Shown here in pieces: positions 26,961 through 36,647 of a DNA stretch of 64,000 bases (positions within the stretch are counted from its first letter, which is position 1; the number at the start of each line of letters is the position of its first letter). The notes beneath the pieces are model-generated. The model searched no databases. It saw only the letters and a program-made list of their open reading frames with translations, and was not told the origin of the DNA. Where the stretch lies: NCBI RefSeq assembly GCF_030160715.1, contig NZ_BSOW01000004.1:124001-188000 (forward strand). The letters run 5' to 3'. A program made the position numbers and the translations under genes. The DNA comes from Bradyrhizobium iriomotense (GTDB taxonomy: Bacteria > Pseudomonadota > Alphaproteobacteria > Rhizobiales > Xanthobacteraceae).

Positions 26961-28067
26961 TCATTCGAACGCCGACGGCGGTGATCCATCATAAGAAATG
27001 AATTGGACTCGGATTTTTACGCCGCGAGCGCGCAAGGCGTCCATGGCCCGGCGCGACGGATGACCTGGAGTCGTGACGTCGGCAAAAATCTGATTGCCCC
27101 AGAGATGACATTCTTTGAGCGCGGGCAGATCGAGCAGTGCCTCGATATTTGAATAAAGGCCGATGGTCAGCTTGAGTCGGGTGAGCTTTGGCAGACGCCG
27201 AAGGTTCGCGCTCTTGAAGTCGAACACATCCACAGGCGGCAGATCACACAGCTCCGTCACATTCCTGCAAAGCTCGACACCATCGACGCTTTGAACGTCG
27301 AACACGTTCGAGTGGCCGGACCAAAATGGCCAGATGTACGAATAGATCGATAATCCTCCGTCGGCGCAATCGATTCGTTCGACCGCATCCATCTGGTCGG
27401 CCGTTAGCGGATAGCGCACGAGATAGTCGTAGACGGGGCGAATGAATTCATAGCCTTCCGCATCGATATCGAAGGGCCGGCCAAGCACAAAAGAGGCAAG
27501 CTCGCGCTTGGTGCCGAGATGAATGATGTCGCGATCAAGCAGGTCGCTTAGGACTGCCAGCTTGAAATTGGGGTCGCTGAACGGGTGTCCCGGCGGCTCT
27601 GTTGGCGCCGGGTACACCATATCGACTTTCGCGGGATGCACCGCCTTTTCGTTGACGAATCCGATCACGCGCAGCTCGTCGAACAGAAATTGAAGACGTA
27701 GGGTGGTGTTTGCATCGAGTTTCACAGAGCCGAGAGTCGGCATGGGATGCTGGCCGGAGCGAACAAGGAGGTCGGGATAGACGAGTTGTGCATTACAAAG
27801 CGGCATGCCTGCCCGAAGTCCGGCAATATCCACGTTAGGCGAAAACGGTGGATCGACCCACAGCGTGCCAAACTCGACGCGCCCCACCGCCCCGTTGACG
27901 TCGATCTGCGCCACGAAAGCGTGAGTGTGCCGGAGGCACATTACCTTGCCTTGCTCGTGCGGCAGAGGTTCGCGCCATCTGTGGCCCACGAGTTGACGCA
28001 GCGATTGCAGGGAATCTCCGAGCCGGACGGCCGCGAGCGATCGCAGAAAATTCAGCTCATCCGACAT
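26961..28067 (-). CDS. Uncharacterised protein, DUF6892-like
   Basis: A 368-residue soluble protein of unknown function. The middle (FKLAVLSDLLDRDIIHLGT and the following PLTADQMDAVERIDC) resembles uncharacterised DUF6892-type proteins, which in my knowledge occur among accessory and immunity-like genes. The C-terminal part (NLRRLPKLTRLKLTIGLY, ALLDLPALKECHLWGN) has the look of leucine-rich repeats. GC content is lower than in neighbours. GGAAGG precedes the ATG at 28067. The family name is tentative. Confidence 0.55.
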   Translation of the reverse strand: MSDELNFLRSLAAVRLGDSLQSLRQLVGHRWREPLPHEQGKVMCLRHTHAFVAQIDVNGAVGRVEFGTLWVDPPFSPNVDIAGLRAGMPLCNAQLVYPDLLVRSGQHPMPTLGSVKLDANTTLRLQFLFDELRVIGFVNEKAVHPAKVDMVYPAPTEPPGHPFSDPNFKLAVLSDLLDRDIIHLGTKRELASFVLGRPFDIDAEGYEFIRPVYDYLVRYPLTADQMDAVERIDCADGGLSIYSYIWPFWSGHSNVFDVQSVDGVELCRNVTELCDLPPVDVFDFKSANLRRLPKLTRLKLTIGLYSNIEALLDLPALKECHLWGNQIFADVTTPGHPSRRAMDALRARGVKIRVQFISYDGSPPSAFE

Positions 28068-28082
28068 CAAGTGACCTTCCAA

Positions 28083-28300
28083 ATGAAATCGCCATTTCCC
28101 AGTTGAACAGCGTTCCGTCGATCATGAGGTCGCCGTCAACGACCATTTCCTGAGCACGCGGTCGGCAAAGTAACTTCCGAGATCGAGGTCCTTGATTGCT
28201 TCGGAAAAGGAGAGGAGCGCGAACCCCTGAATTGCCACGGCGATTCCATTCCAACTGGGAGCGATGCCTCGTTGGTCGTCCGCGGGCTCTACTGGGTTCG
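28083..28300 (-). pseudogene. Possible frameshifted remnant upstream of the DUF6892-like gene
   Basis: On the minus strand one frame reads FSEAIKDLDLGSYFADRVLR and, after a one-base shift near 28155, another reads QEMVVDGDLMIDGTLFNWEM. The second piece resembles the V-x-GDL-x-IDGT-type repeats seen in some immunity-like bacterial proteins. No intact reading frame covers both. The remaining DNA up to 28455 shows nothing recognisable. Tentative. Confidence 0.3.
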
Positions 28301-28455
28301 ATCATGCGATGCTCGGCGCTCGACGGGCGAGTTCGCACGACAAAGCGATGCGGCAGTCGCCGGCTCCTTTGCATGGGGTTGTTTTTCGAAATTAGCAGCC
28401 GGCAGGGGCGCTAGGCGTCGCTACACGCACAATGCGGGCGGCGAGGGGCAGGCCT

Positions 28456-29178
28456 TCATGGTTCGAGACGATGCTTGACGACGCCCTTGTCCTGGTCCTC
28501 CTCCGGCGCCATTGCCGCCCACGCACTGGACGCAAACTGTCTCCGCCACGTCACGATCACGACCGCCGCCGTCGTCACGAACAGCACCCAGGGGCTGACG
28601 AACCAGCCGAGATAGCCGAGCGCGAAGAAGAAGGCGCGCTGGCCGCGGTTGAAGTGGCGGCCGGCGGCCTCGAACAGGCGCGTGGTGCGGATGACGTGGG
28701 CTTCGGCCTCTCTCGTGTCGCGCTGGGAGGCTGGCGGCATGCTGCCGAACAGGATCGCGACATAGTTGAAGAGGCGATAGGCCCAGGCGAACTTGAAGAA
28801 GGCGTAGACGCAGATCAGCACGAGGCCGACGCATTTCAGCTCCCACAGCGCGGGCGAGGGGCTGAGATCGACCGGCAGACTGCTCAGGATGACAAGCGCG
28901 TCGTTGGTCGCACGCAGCAGCGCCAGCGCGCCGCCGATCGCGAACAGGCTGGTGGAGGCGAAGAATGCGGTGCCGTTCTGGAGCGAGGCCATGATCTGCA
29001 TGTCGACCATGCGCGCCTCGCGGTCGAGCAGGCGCCGCACCCAGACTTCGCGGTAGCGGTTCATGCGCGCCGACAGGCTGTCGCGGCCATAGGCCGAGTG
29101 CTCCAGCGTCAAGGCGTAGACCAGCCATTCCAGCGCGAAGAAGCCGACCGCGGCGATGTCGACCCAATGTCCGCTCAT
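28456..29178 (-). CDS. DUF599 family membrane protein
   Basis: A 240-residue inner-membrane protein with four to five membrane helices and the DUF599 pattern (MNRYREVWVRRLLDREARMVD, then ASLQNGTAFFASTS). The family is widespread in proteobacteria and has no proven function. It is divergent from the GST gene at 29306. Confidence 0.82.
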   Translation of the reverse strand: MSGHWVDIAAVGFFALEWLVYALTLEHSAYGRDSLSARMNRYREVWVRRLLDREARMVDMQIMASLQNGTAFFASTSLFAIGGALALLRATNDALVILSSLPVDLSPSPALWELKCVGLVLICVYAFFKFAWAYRLFNYVAILFGSMPPASQRDTREAEAHVIRTTRLFEAAGRHFNRGQRAFFFALGYLGWFVSPWVLFVTTAAVVIVTWRRQFASSAWAAMAPEEDQDKGVVKHRLEP

Positions 29179-29305
29179 TCTCGATCCCCTCGTTGCCGCG
29201 CTGAATTGCCATGCATGGTCCGTCGCGGCAACGATTGATTGCGTGCAGGCGATGGCGCTAAAAGCAGCGGGCTTGATGGAATGGCTTAAGGGAAGGACCA
29301 GTCAC

Positions 29306-29965
29306 ATGGCGCTGAAGCTCGCGATCGGCAACAAGAACTACTCGTCATGGTCGATGCGGCCCTGGCTCGCGCTGCGCGCCAACGACATCCCGTTCGAGGA
29401 GGTCGTGATCCCGCTCTACACTGACAATCCCGCCGACAAGCAGCGCATCGTCTCGTTCAGCCGCGCCGGCAAGGTGCCGGTGCTGGTCGACGGCGACGTC
29501 ACGGTGTGGGATTCGCTCAGCATCATCGAATACATCGCCGAGCGCTTTCCGGAGAAGAAGCTGTGGCCCGACGATGCTGCCGCGCGCGCGCATGCCCGTT
29601 CGGTGTGCGCCGAGATGCATTCCGGCTTCATGGCCTTGCGCGGCGAATGCGGCATGAACCTGCACCGGCCGATGCGTCCCGTGACGCTGTCGGCGGATGC
29701 GCAAGCCAATATCGCGCGCGTGCAGGAGATCTGGCAGGAGTGCCGCGAGCGTTACGGCGCCAAGGGACCGTTCCTGTTCGGCCGCTTTGGCGCTGCAGAT
29801 GCGATGTATGCGCCGGTGGTGCATCGTTTCCGCACCTACGCGATCGAGGTCACGCCGCAGACGCGCGCCTATATGGACACCATGCTGGCACAGCCGGCAT
29901 TCCAGGAATGGACGCGGGACGGGCTTGCCGAGACGCTGGTCATCGAGAAGTTCGAAACCGTGTGA
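29306..29965 (+). CDS. Glutathione S-transferase family protein
   Basis: A GST of 219 residues. The N-terminal thioredoxin fold contains NKNYSSWSMRPWLAL (catalytic Ser candidates) and the glutathione-binding segment GKVPVLVDGDVTVWDSLSI; the rest is the helical C-terminal domain. GGAAGGA lies upstream of the ATG at 29306. Substrate unknown. Confidence 0.88.
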   Translation: MALKLAIGNKNYSSWSMRPWLALRANDIPFEEVVIPLYTDNPADKQRIVSFSRAGKVPVLVDGDVTVWDSLSIIEYIAERFPEKKLWPDDAAARAHARSVCAEMHSGFMALRGECGMNLHRPMRPVTLSADAQANIARVQEIWQECRERYGAKGPFLFGRFGAADAMYAPVVHRFRTYAIEVTPQTRAYMDTMLAQPAFQEWTRDGLAETLVIEKFETV

Positions 29966-30091
29966 GGCGAAGGGGGATCGGAGCGCAGACAGGAATGTGA
30001 TTGGGCGCGGCTTGACGGCAGGCCGGCGGGCGGCGCTCAATCGGCGAAGGCAACGCGCATCGGGCGCAAGGGGAGCAGGGGGAGACTGGCC

Positions 30092-30460
30092 ATGGGAATC
30101 TTCGACGCGCTGGAAAACAACCCCGCATTGCGCAGCGCGCTCGGCCAGCTTGGCTCGGCGGTGCTGCCGACCGTGCTCAACGAGGTGCTCGGCAGCAACA
30201 ACCAGGGCGGCTTGGGCGCCATCGTCGCCAAGCTGGAGCAGGCGGGCTTCGGGGATCAGGTCAAGTCGTGGCTCGGGAGCGGCCAGAACCTGCCGATCTC
30301 GGCCGACCAGCTCCGCCAGGTGCTCGGCAACGACACGGTCCGGCAGCTTGCCGCGCGCTACAACATCCCGGTCGACCAACTCAGCCAGATCCTGGCCCAG
30401 GAGCTGCCCAAGGCTGTGGACAATGCGAGTCCCGACGGTAGGCTGCCCCACGGCGCCTGA
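30092..30460 (+). CDS. YidB family protein (DUF937)
   Basis: A 122-residue protein with the YidB/DUF937 pattern: GGLGAIVAKLEQAGFGDQV, then SWLGSGQNLPISADQLRQVLG and DQLSQILAQELPKAVD. Family function is unknown. GGGGGAG precedes the ATG. Confidence 0.85.
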   Translation: MGIFDALENNPALRSALGQLGSAVLPTVLNEVLGSNNQGGLGAIVAKLEQAGFGDQVKSWLGSGQNLPISADQLRQVLGNDTVRQLAARYNIPVDQLSQILAQELPKAVDNASPDGRLPHGA

Positions 30461-30666
30461 GGCGGCGCCCCGTAGTTCTACGGTTCCGGCCGAGATCACG
30501 GATGGGCGTTATGCCCGCTATCGTGCTGAAAATATTACAAAAATCACACGTTTGCCATAGCGGTATAGCGCTGGCCAAGGAGGCGGGCCGCGTGCTATAC
30601 ACCGCGCCGGGTTTCCGGCCGGCCGCCGCAGCGGGACACGTGGGCGCGGCAGGCGTTGTTTGAGTG

Positions 30667-30870
30667 ATGGAGAGGGTGTTGAAGCACAAATTCCCCGTGG
30701 GCGCGCGCGTCCTTTTCACGGCGAGCAATATCGCGCGCCCGGCCGCCAGCGGGACCTACGAGGTTATCCGCCTGCTGCCGACCGAGGGCGACGATTGTCA
30801 GTATCGGATCAAGAGCTCGACCGAAGCCTTCGAACGGGTTGCAAAGGAAAGCCAGCTCGCCCTGTCCTGA
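30667..30870 (+). CDS. Small conserved hypothetical protein
   Basis: A 67-residue protein rich in beta-strand (KHKFPVGARVLFTASN, then GTYEVIRLLPTEGDDCQYRIKS), resembling a small SH3-like fold. Homologues are known to me only as hypothetical rhizobial proteins. ATG at 30667 is used; GTG at 30664 and a TTG at 30679 close to GGAGAGG are alternatives. Confidence 0.65.
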   Translation: MERVLKHKFPVGARVLFTASNIARPAASGTYEVIRLLPTEGDDCQYRIKSSTEAFERVAKESQLALS

Positions 30871-31016
30871 CGCTACGCAAGGGTGGGATGACGAATTGGA
30901 TGTCGTCCCGCCGTCAAAAGGCCCGGTTCAAGTCAACATGGTGAGCGGGCTGTCCCGGTTCGCGGGCAGTTACCATCACCGAATTTGATCTCGGCTCGCG
31001 TGAGGGGACTTCGCGC

Positions 31017-32000
31017 ATGAACTGGGCATGGGCCAATTCGCTCGACGAAACCTGGCGCTCGCCGGGCTTTCCGATGTGGCTGACGCTGGCGGCCGCCTGT
31101 TTCTTCGGCCTGATCCTTTTGATCACGCTGCTGCGCGCCGAGCGATCGGTCGCCAACGGGGCGCTGACCGTGATCACGCTGCTCGCGATCGGCATTGCGG
31201 TCGCGGCGACCATTCGCGCCTATGGACCGACCGGGGCAGGTCCCGCCAGCGAAGCCCGCGCGCAGCCCGTGACGACCGCCGCGCTGCCCGCGCTATCCTG
31301 CATCGATGATCTCGCCGGCGACACCGTTCTGGCGGCCTGCGAGAAGGCGCTGTTCGGCTCGCCTGAAGCGACCGCCGCCGCCATCTCATATACCGCGGCC
31401 CAGATCAGCCGCCTCACCGCGCTCGGCGATGTTGCTGCCGCCGGCAAGAACCCGACCCCGGAACTCAAGGCATTGCGACGGGCCATCGAGCACGACCGCT
31501 ACGGCCTCGTCGCGCAGGTGCTGGTCGCTCGCGATGGCTGCACGCAATTCGACTGCGCCGCGTTCCGTTCGCTGACGGATCAGCAACAGGTCGCCGCCAA
31601 CATGGATGCCCATGTCTATGACGGGCTGGTCGCGCGCTATGCATCCAGCTGGAATGCGCCGGCAACGCCAATGCCCGGGGCGCTTGCCGCTTTGCCGTCG
31701 TCGGTTCCGACCGGCAAGCCGACCAATGCCGAGTTTCCAAGTGCCGCATCGACGCCAGCCGTGAGCATCATGGCGCCGGAACCGCCCACACGCGCGGCGC
31801 CGTCCGGAACCGCGGCAGCGCCGGCTGCGCCGCGCGCACCTGCTGCCGCAACTTCGGCACAGGCCTCCGCACCGCCGCCGGCTGCAAAGAAGCCGCCTGC
31901 GCCGAAGGCTGCGCGTGCGCCTGCGGCCGCGCCGGTTCAAATCGCTCCTGCGGCTCAGCCCGCGCAGGCTCCGGCCCCGGCGGCTGCGGATAACAACTAG
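31017..32000 (+). CDS. Membrane protein with Ala/Pro-rich tail, unknown function
   Basis: A 327-residue protein with two membrane helices (about 19-39 and 48-66), a middle periplasmic domain with four cysteines in pairs (SCIDDLAGDTVLAACEKALFG and DGCTQFDCAAF) likely bridged, and a disordered Ala/Pro-rich tail from about residue 215. Not recognised as a named family. It is followed by the DUF1489 gene on the same strand. Confidence 0.65.
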   Translation: MNWAWANSLDETWRSPGFPMWLTLAAACFFGLILLITLLRAERSVANGALTVITLLAIGIAVAATIRAYGPTGAGPASEARAQPVTTAALPALSCIDDLAGDTVLAACEKALFGSPEATAAAISYTAAQISRLTALGDVAAAGKNPTPELKALRRAIEHDRYGLVAQVLVARDGCTQFDCAAFRSLTDQQQVAANMDAHVYDGLVARYASSWNAPATPMPGALAALPSSVPTGKPTNAEFPSAASTPAVSIMAPEPPTRAAPSGTAAAPAAPRAPAAATSAQASAPPPAAKKPPAPKAARAPAAAPVQIAPAAQPAQAPAPAAADNN

Positions 32001-32042
32001 TTCGCCATTCCAAATGCGCGGCCGGCCCGCTAATGCTGGGGC

Positions 32043-32483
32043 ATGCCACTACATCTGATCAAGCTCGCCGTCGGCTGCGACTCCGTCAAGGACCTGAAGG
32101 AGTGGATCGCCGAACGGATGCAGGCTGCCAAGAAGAAGGGCCTGCCGCAGCACCACGTCCACATCACCCGCATGGTGCCCAAGCGTGGTGACGAGATCCT
32201 CTCGGGCGGCTCGCTCTACTGGGTGATCAAGGGCGAGATCGCCGCGCGAGAAAAGATCATCGGCATCGAGCCGTTCCGCGACAAGGACGGCATCGGGCGC
32301 TGCCGGATCGTGATGCAGCCCAAGGTGATCGCGGTGTCGCCGCGGCCGATGCGGCCGTTCCAGGGCTGGCGCTATCTGACGGAGGACGCCGTGCCGCCCG
32401 ATCTCAGCAAGGCCGCCGCCGGAACCATCGCGGCGATGCCCGAGCCGATGCGGCGCGAGTTGCGCGATCTCGGCTTGCTGTAG
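32043..32483 (+). CDS. DUF1489 family protein
   Basis: A 146-residue soluble protein of the alphaproteobacterial DUF1489 family (MPLHLIKLAVGCDSV start, HHVHITRMVPKR, and GGSLYWVIKG). No known function. It converges on panC. Confidence 0.85.
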   Translation: MPLHLIKLAVGCDSVKDLKEWIAERMQAAKKKGLPQHHVHITRMVPKRGDEILSGGSLYWVIKGEIAAREKIIGIEPFRDKDGIGRCRIVMQPKVIAVSPRPMRPFQGWRYLTEDAVPPDLSKAAAGTIAAMPEPMRRELRDLGLL

Positions 32484-32509
32484 GGGGGTGCAAGCGCAAC
32501 CTGGGCGTC

Positions 32510-33361
32510 CTACACCGCGATGTTGTCGATCAGGCGGGTGGTGCCGAGCCGCGCCGCCACCAGAATGCGCAGCGGCCCGTCCTTGCGCGAGGTGACCGGT
32601 GCCAGGGTCTCGGCATGGCGGGCTTCAAGATAGTCGAGCGCAAAGCCGGCCTTTTCGATCATCCCGGCGCTATGCGCCATCGCCGGCGCGATCGCCTCAC
32701 CGGCACGGATCCGTTGGGCGCTCTCCTTCATGGCGTGATAGAGGGTTGCGGCGCGCTGGCGCTCCTCGGCCGACAGGTAGACGTTGCGCGAGGACATCGC
32801 GAGCCCGTCGCGCTCGCGCACCGTGCGCGAGCCGACCACCTTGACGCCGAGGTCGAGATCCCCGGCCATCTGCGTGACCACCCGCAATTGTTGAAAGTCC
32901 TTCTCGCCGAAGATCGCGACATCCGGACGGCACTGCGTGAACAGCTTGCCGACGACGGTGGCGACGCCGCCGAAGAAATGCGGCCGGAAGCGGTCCTCGA
33001 GCCCGGCGTGCGCCGGTCCCTCCGGCACGATGCGGGTTGCAAAGCCCTCCGGATACATCGCCTCGACCGTCGGGTGCCAGACGAGGTCGACGTCCTCCGC
33101 CGCGAGCTTTGCGATATCGGCCTTCCAGGTGCGCGGGTAGGCACCGAAATCCTCCGTCGGCGCGAACTGCGTGGGGTTGACGAAGATCGAGACGACGACG
33201 CGGCTTGCGCGTCGCTTGGCGAGGCGCACCAGCGACATATGCCCGTCATGGAGCGCGCCCATCGTCGGCACCAGCGCGACCGTGGCCTTCCGCTTGCGCA
33301 GATTGTCGAGGCTGCGCCGCAGGGCAGGGACCGTGCGGGCGATCAGGGGACTTCGTGGCAT
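32510..33361 (-). CDS. panC: Pantothenate synthetase
   Basis: Pantoate-beta-alanine ligase of 283 residues; makes pantothenate from pantoate, beta-alanine and ATP. The nucleotide-binding [14 protein letters not shown] (HIGH-like motif), [14 protein letters not shown] (KMSKS-like region) and MSSRN motifs are all present. Length is standard. panB is not adjacent. Confidence 0.95.
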   Translation of the reverse strand: MPRSPLIARTVPALRRSLDNLRKRKATVALVPTMGALHDGHMSLVRLAKRRASRVVVSIFVNPTQFAPTEDFGAYPRTWKADIAKLAAEDVDLVWHPTVEAMYPEGFATRIVPEGPAHAGLEDRFRPHFFGGVATVVGKLFTQCRPDVAIFGEKDFQQLRVVTQMAGDLDLGVKVVGSRTVRERDGLAMSSRNVYLSAEERQRAATLYHAMKESAQRIRAGEAIAPAMAHSAGMIEKAGFALDYLEARHAETLAPVTSRKDGPLRILVAARLGTTRLIDNIAV

Positions 33362-33634
33362 CTGGACCCTTGGCTGCTGGAGATGCGGCTGGCGCGGCGG
33401 TCCGCGGGGCAGGGGCTAACCTTAACAAGCGGCACGAGTGGACGCCATGCACCAGCAGGCGTCAGAGAATGTTTCGCGCGGCGCGACAATGCGGGTTGCA
33501 ACACGGAGCGAGGACGCGCGCGATTCATGATTAAGAACGGCGCGTTGCGATTTGCATTTCCTGTCACGCATTTCACTTGACCGCGGACGCGGTCAACTTG
33601 AAGATATTTGTTAGGGGCGTCGAGGATTCCTAAA

Positions 33635-34558
33635 ATGCTTGTGCAGGCTAGCCAAGGCCAATCCGGCTCGGCGCACGTCGTCGTGCTCGGCAACGAGAAG
33701 GGTGGCTCTGGAAAATCCACCACTGCCTTGCACATCGCGGTCGCGCTGCTCAAAGCCGGCCAGCGCGTCGCCACCATCGACCTCGACTGCCGCCAGCAGA
33801 GCTTTACCCGCTACATCAGCAACCGTTCCGCCTGGGCGCGCCGCACCGGCCTCGCCCTCGAGTTGCCGGTGCATCGCTGCATCAAGCTCGGCGAGACCAT
33901 GCAGATCGCCGAGAACGAGAACTCCGAGTTCCTGCAGTTCATGGAGGCGGTCTCGGCGGTCGAGAGCGACTTCGATTTCATCGTCATCGATACGCCCGGC
34001 ACCGACAGCTACCTGATGCGGCTCGCGCACTCGATGGCGGACACCCTGGTCACCCCGATCAATGACAGCTTCCTCGACTTCGACGTGCTCGGTACCGTCG
34101 ATCCCGCCAACTATGCGGTGACCGGCGAGAGCCACTATGCCGAGATGGTCCGCGACACCCGCCGCAAGCGCCGCCAGCTCGACGGCTCGACCACCGACTG
34201 GATCGTCGTGCGCAACCGCCTGTCGATGCTGGGCTCACGCAACAAGCAGCTCGTCGCAGAGGGCTTGAAGGAATTGTCGCTGCGGCTCGGCTTCCGCTAT
34301 GTCGACGGCTTTGCCGAGCGTGTCGTCTACCGCGAATTTTTCCCGCGTGGCCTGACAGCCCTCGACGATATCGATGAAGCGACCCTCGGCATGCGGCCCA
34401 ATCTCGGCCACGTCACCGCCCGCGAGGAGGTGACTAGCCTGCTTCGCCAGCTCAAGCTGCCGCTCGACGAGCGCGGACGCCGCCGCGCCGCCAACCGCGC
34501 CGAATGGTTCAGCCAGGTCGACAAGCCGCTCGAGCTTCACGACATCCTCGGCGCCTGA
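33635..34558 (+). CDS. mipZ: Division-plane positioning ATPase MipZ
   Basis: A ParA/MinD-type ATPase of 307 residues with deviant Walker A (GNEKGGSGKST), the switch Asp region VATIDLDCRQQSFTRY, and Walker B (FDFIVIDTPG). In alphaproteobacteria MipZ forms gradients from the pole-bound ParB complexes and blocks FtsZ assembly away from midcell. Length and motifs fit the family well. The ATG at 33635 lies ahead of the motif by about 20 residues, as usual. Confidence 0.92.
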   Translation: MLVQASQGQSGSAHVVVLGNEKGGSGKSTTALHIAVALLKAGQRVATIDLDCRQQSFTRYISNRSAWARRTGLALELPVHRCIKLGETMQIAENENSEFLQFMEAVSAVESDFDFIVIDTPGTDSYLMRLAHSMADTLVTPINDSFLDFDVLGTVDPANYAVTGESHYAEMVRDTRRKRRQLDGSTTDWIVVRNRLSMLGSRNKQLVAEGLKELSLRLGFRYVDGFAERVVYREFFPRGLTALDDIDEATLGMRPNLGHVTAREEVTSLLRQLKLPLDERGRRRAANRAEWFSQVDKPLELHDILGA

Positions 34559-34886
34559 CCAAGCGCGGTACGCAGCTACTTCCACCGAAAATATTTCGAT
34601 CGAGCCGCTGGTTCCACGGGAACCGCGCGGGACAATCACGATTGAACCCGGCGCAGCCGGGTTGCGTCTGAAGGATAATAGTACCTGACGTAGTGGTCCT
34701 GAAATACCGTGCCCACGAAACGAGTGCATCGCACAACGAAAGGGCTGCCAGTTCACAATTTTTGGCCTTCCTGTCACGTCGCTGTGACCTATATAAGGGA
34801 ATAACCGACAAGGGGCTCGAGAGCCTCCAAGCAACACGATTTCAACTGGGATTTCAGGCCAGAAAGGCCTGAGGCTGAGGACGAAA
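34559..34886. other. Non-coding stretch with a possible promoter
   Basis: 328 bases between mipZ and the hydrolase gene. A TATATAA box at 34792-34798 lies about 90 bases before the ATG, preceded by CTGTCACGTCGCTGTGAC, in which GTCAC and GTGAC form a small dyad. No gene-like sequence is seen. Confidence 0.35.
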
Positions 34887-35747
34887 ATGAAGCGTGGAAT
34901 TGCAGTACTGGTTTCGGTCACCGCCCTTGCAGGCGTCGCTTATTTCACGGCGACCAAGTGGGCCATCAAGCACGTGACGATCACCTTCTATGATGCCTCG
35001 CGCGACAACCGTCCGGTGCCGGTTGATATCGCCGTGCGCCGTGATCGCGAGATGCAGGCTGATGCCGGCCTGATCACGCTGCCGGTCGCAGTGCTCAATC
35101 ACGGCAACACCGTCAAGAACACCGAGTACGGCTTCCTCGCCAACGTGTTTGCGATGCGCGGTTATCTCGTGGTCAGCCCGCAGCATGACCTGCCGACCGA
35201 TCCGCCCATGGTGACCAAGCCGGGCGAGCTCTATGTCGGCCGTCTGCCGCAGATTCTGCGCGGCGTGGCGAACATTCATCTGGCGCTGCACGACATGAAG
35301 GCGGTTCAACCCAATGCGGATTACGCCAGAGTGACGATGGTCGGCCATTCCATGGGCGGCGACATCTCGATGTACTTCGCCAAGCAGTATCCGGAAGAGG
35401 TCAAGAAAGTCGTGACGCTGGACAATCTGCGCGTTCCGTTCGTCACCGCCGGCAAGTTCAAGATCCTCTCGTTCCGTTCGAAGGATCCGCAGTTCAAGAC
35501 TGATCCCGGCGTGCTCCCGACAGACGAGGAGTGCGAGAAGGCGGGCATCACGGTCGTGAAGACCGACTTCCAGCACAACGACATGCGCGACACCGGACCG
35601 GATAGCGCGAAGGACTCGATTCAGGGCATGCTCGACAAGTTCCTGAGCGACACCGACAGCGAGGTGGCTCCGGTCGATACCCTCAGCTCGCCGCCCAAGG
35701 TGCTCGAGCCCGGTCCGGTCGCACTGATGGCGCCGGCCAAGAGCTGA
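34887..35747 (+). CDS. Alpha/beta hydrolase with N-terminal membrane anchor
   Basis: About 286 residues: an N-terminal signal or anchor helix (residues 1-22) and an alpha/beta hydrolase fold with nucleophile elbow GHSMGG (Ser) and a possible acid/His later (QHNDMRD). Substrate unknown. A stem-loop terminator follows at 35794. Confidence 0.8.
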   Translation: MKRGIAVLVSVTALAGVAYFTATKWAIKHVTITFYDASRDNRPVPVDIAVRRDREMQADAGLITLPVAVLNHGNTVKNTEYGFLANVFAMRGYLVVSPQHDLPTDPPMVTKPGELYVGRLPQILRGVANIHLALHDMKAVQPNADYARVTMVGHSMGGDISMYFAKQYPEEVKKVVTLDNLRVPFVTAGKFKILSFRSKDPQFKTDPGVLPTDEECEKAGITVVKTDFQHNDMRDTGPDSAKDSIQGMLDKFLSDTDSEVAPVDTLSSPPKVLEPGPVALMAPAKS

Positions 35748-35793
35748 CCGCCCAAGAGCTGACGGCCTCGCTCGGCCTCCGAATTTTCGTCCC

Positions 35794-35827
35794 AGGCCTC
35801 CGCTGCTGACCGCCGCGGAGGCCTTTG
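35794..35827 (+). terminator. Rho-independent-like terminator
   Basis: Perfect 10-base stem (AGGCCTCCGC with GCGGAGGCCT), 11-base loop, followed by TTT. It ends the hydrolase gene. Confidence 0.65.
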
Positions 35828-35890
35828 CACATTGACCGATCATGGCGCGCTAGCCACATATTGGTGGTGTAGTCCTATGTGCGAGCAGGG

Positions 35891-36646
35891 ATGTCCGGCG
35901 AACCGACCAAACCACGCAGCGGCGATGCCGTGTCGGCGCGGGCCGAGGCCAACGGCAAGTTGCCGCAGGCCAAGACCTCCGCCAGCGAGGACATCGCGGC
36001 CTTTGTCGCCAAGGCGCGCGCGATGTCGCCGCATGCGCCGGGCGCGAAGGGCCGGTTGATTTTCGCGCTCGACGCCACGATGAGCCGGCAGCCGACCTGG
36101 GACATGGCCTGTGCGCTCCAGGCCGACATGTTCCGCGAGGCTTCGGCGCTCGGCAGCCTCGATATCCGGCTCGTCTACTACCGCGGCTTCAACGAGTGCC
36201 GTGCGACAGGATGGATCTCCGACAGCACCAGGCTCGCGAGCCTGATGAGCAAGATCGATTGCCGCGGCGGCGACACCCAGATCGGCAGGGTGCTTTCGGA
36301 GGCGCGGCGCGAAGCGGCATCCTCCGGCGTGCGCGCGATGGTTTTCGTCGGCGACGCCATGGAGGAGAGGGTCGACGAGCTCTGTGCCAAAGCGGGCGAA
36401 CTCGGCATGCTCAAGGTCCCCGTCTTCATGTTTCAGGAAGGTCACGATGCGACCGCCGAGCAGGCGTTCCGCGAGATCGCGCGGCTTACCGGCGGGGCCT
36501 GGTGCAGGTTCGATCCGGGCGCGGCGGCGCAACTGCGCGAGCTCTTGCGCGCGGCAGCGGCCTACGCCGCCGGCGGCCGCGAGGCGCTGCTCAGGCTGGC
36601 CAAGACGGCAAGCGGCGCGGCCAAGCTGATCGGGCAGATGAAGTAG
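35891..36646 (+). CDS. VWA-type domain protein
   Basis: A 251-residue soluble protein. The core (from about residue 55) looks like a von Willebrand A domain: LIFALDATMSRQPTW corresponds to the MIDAS DxSxS motif with Thr in place of the first Ser; GGDTQIGRVL and VFVGDAMEE follow in the expected order. Function unknown; probably a metal-dependent protein-binding adaptor. The ATG at 35891 is preceded by AGGG. Confidence 0.65.
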   Translation: MSGEPTKPRSGDAVSARAEANGKLPQAKTSASEDIAAFVAKARAMSPHAPGAKGRLIFALDATMSRQPTWDMACALQADMFREASALGSLDIRLVYYRGFNECRATGWISDSTRLASLMSKIDCRGGDTQIGRVLSEARREAASSGVRAMVFVGDAMEERVDELCAKAGELGMLKVPVFMFQEGHDATAEQAFREIARLTGGAWCRFDPGAAAQLRELLRAAAAYAAGGREALLRLAKTASGAAKLIGQMK

Positions 36647-36647
36647 C

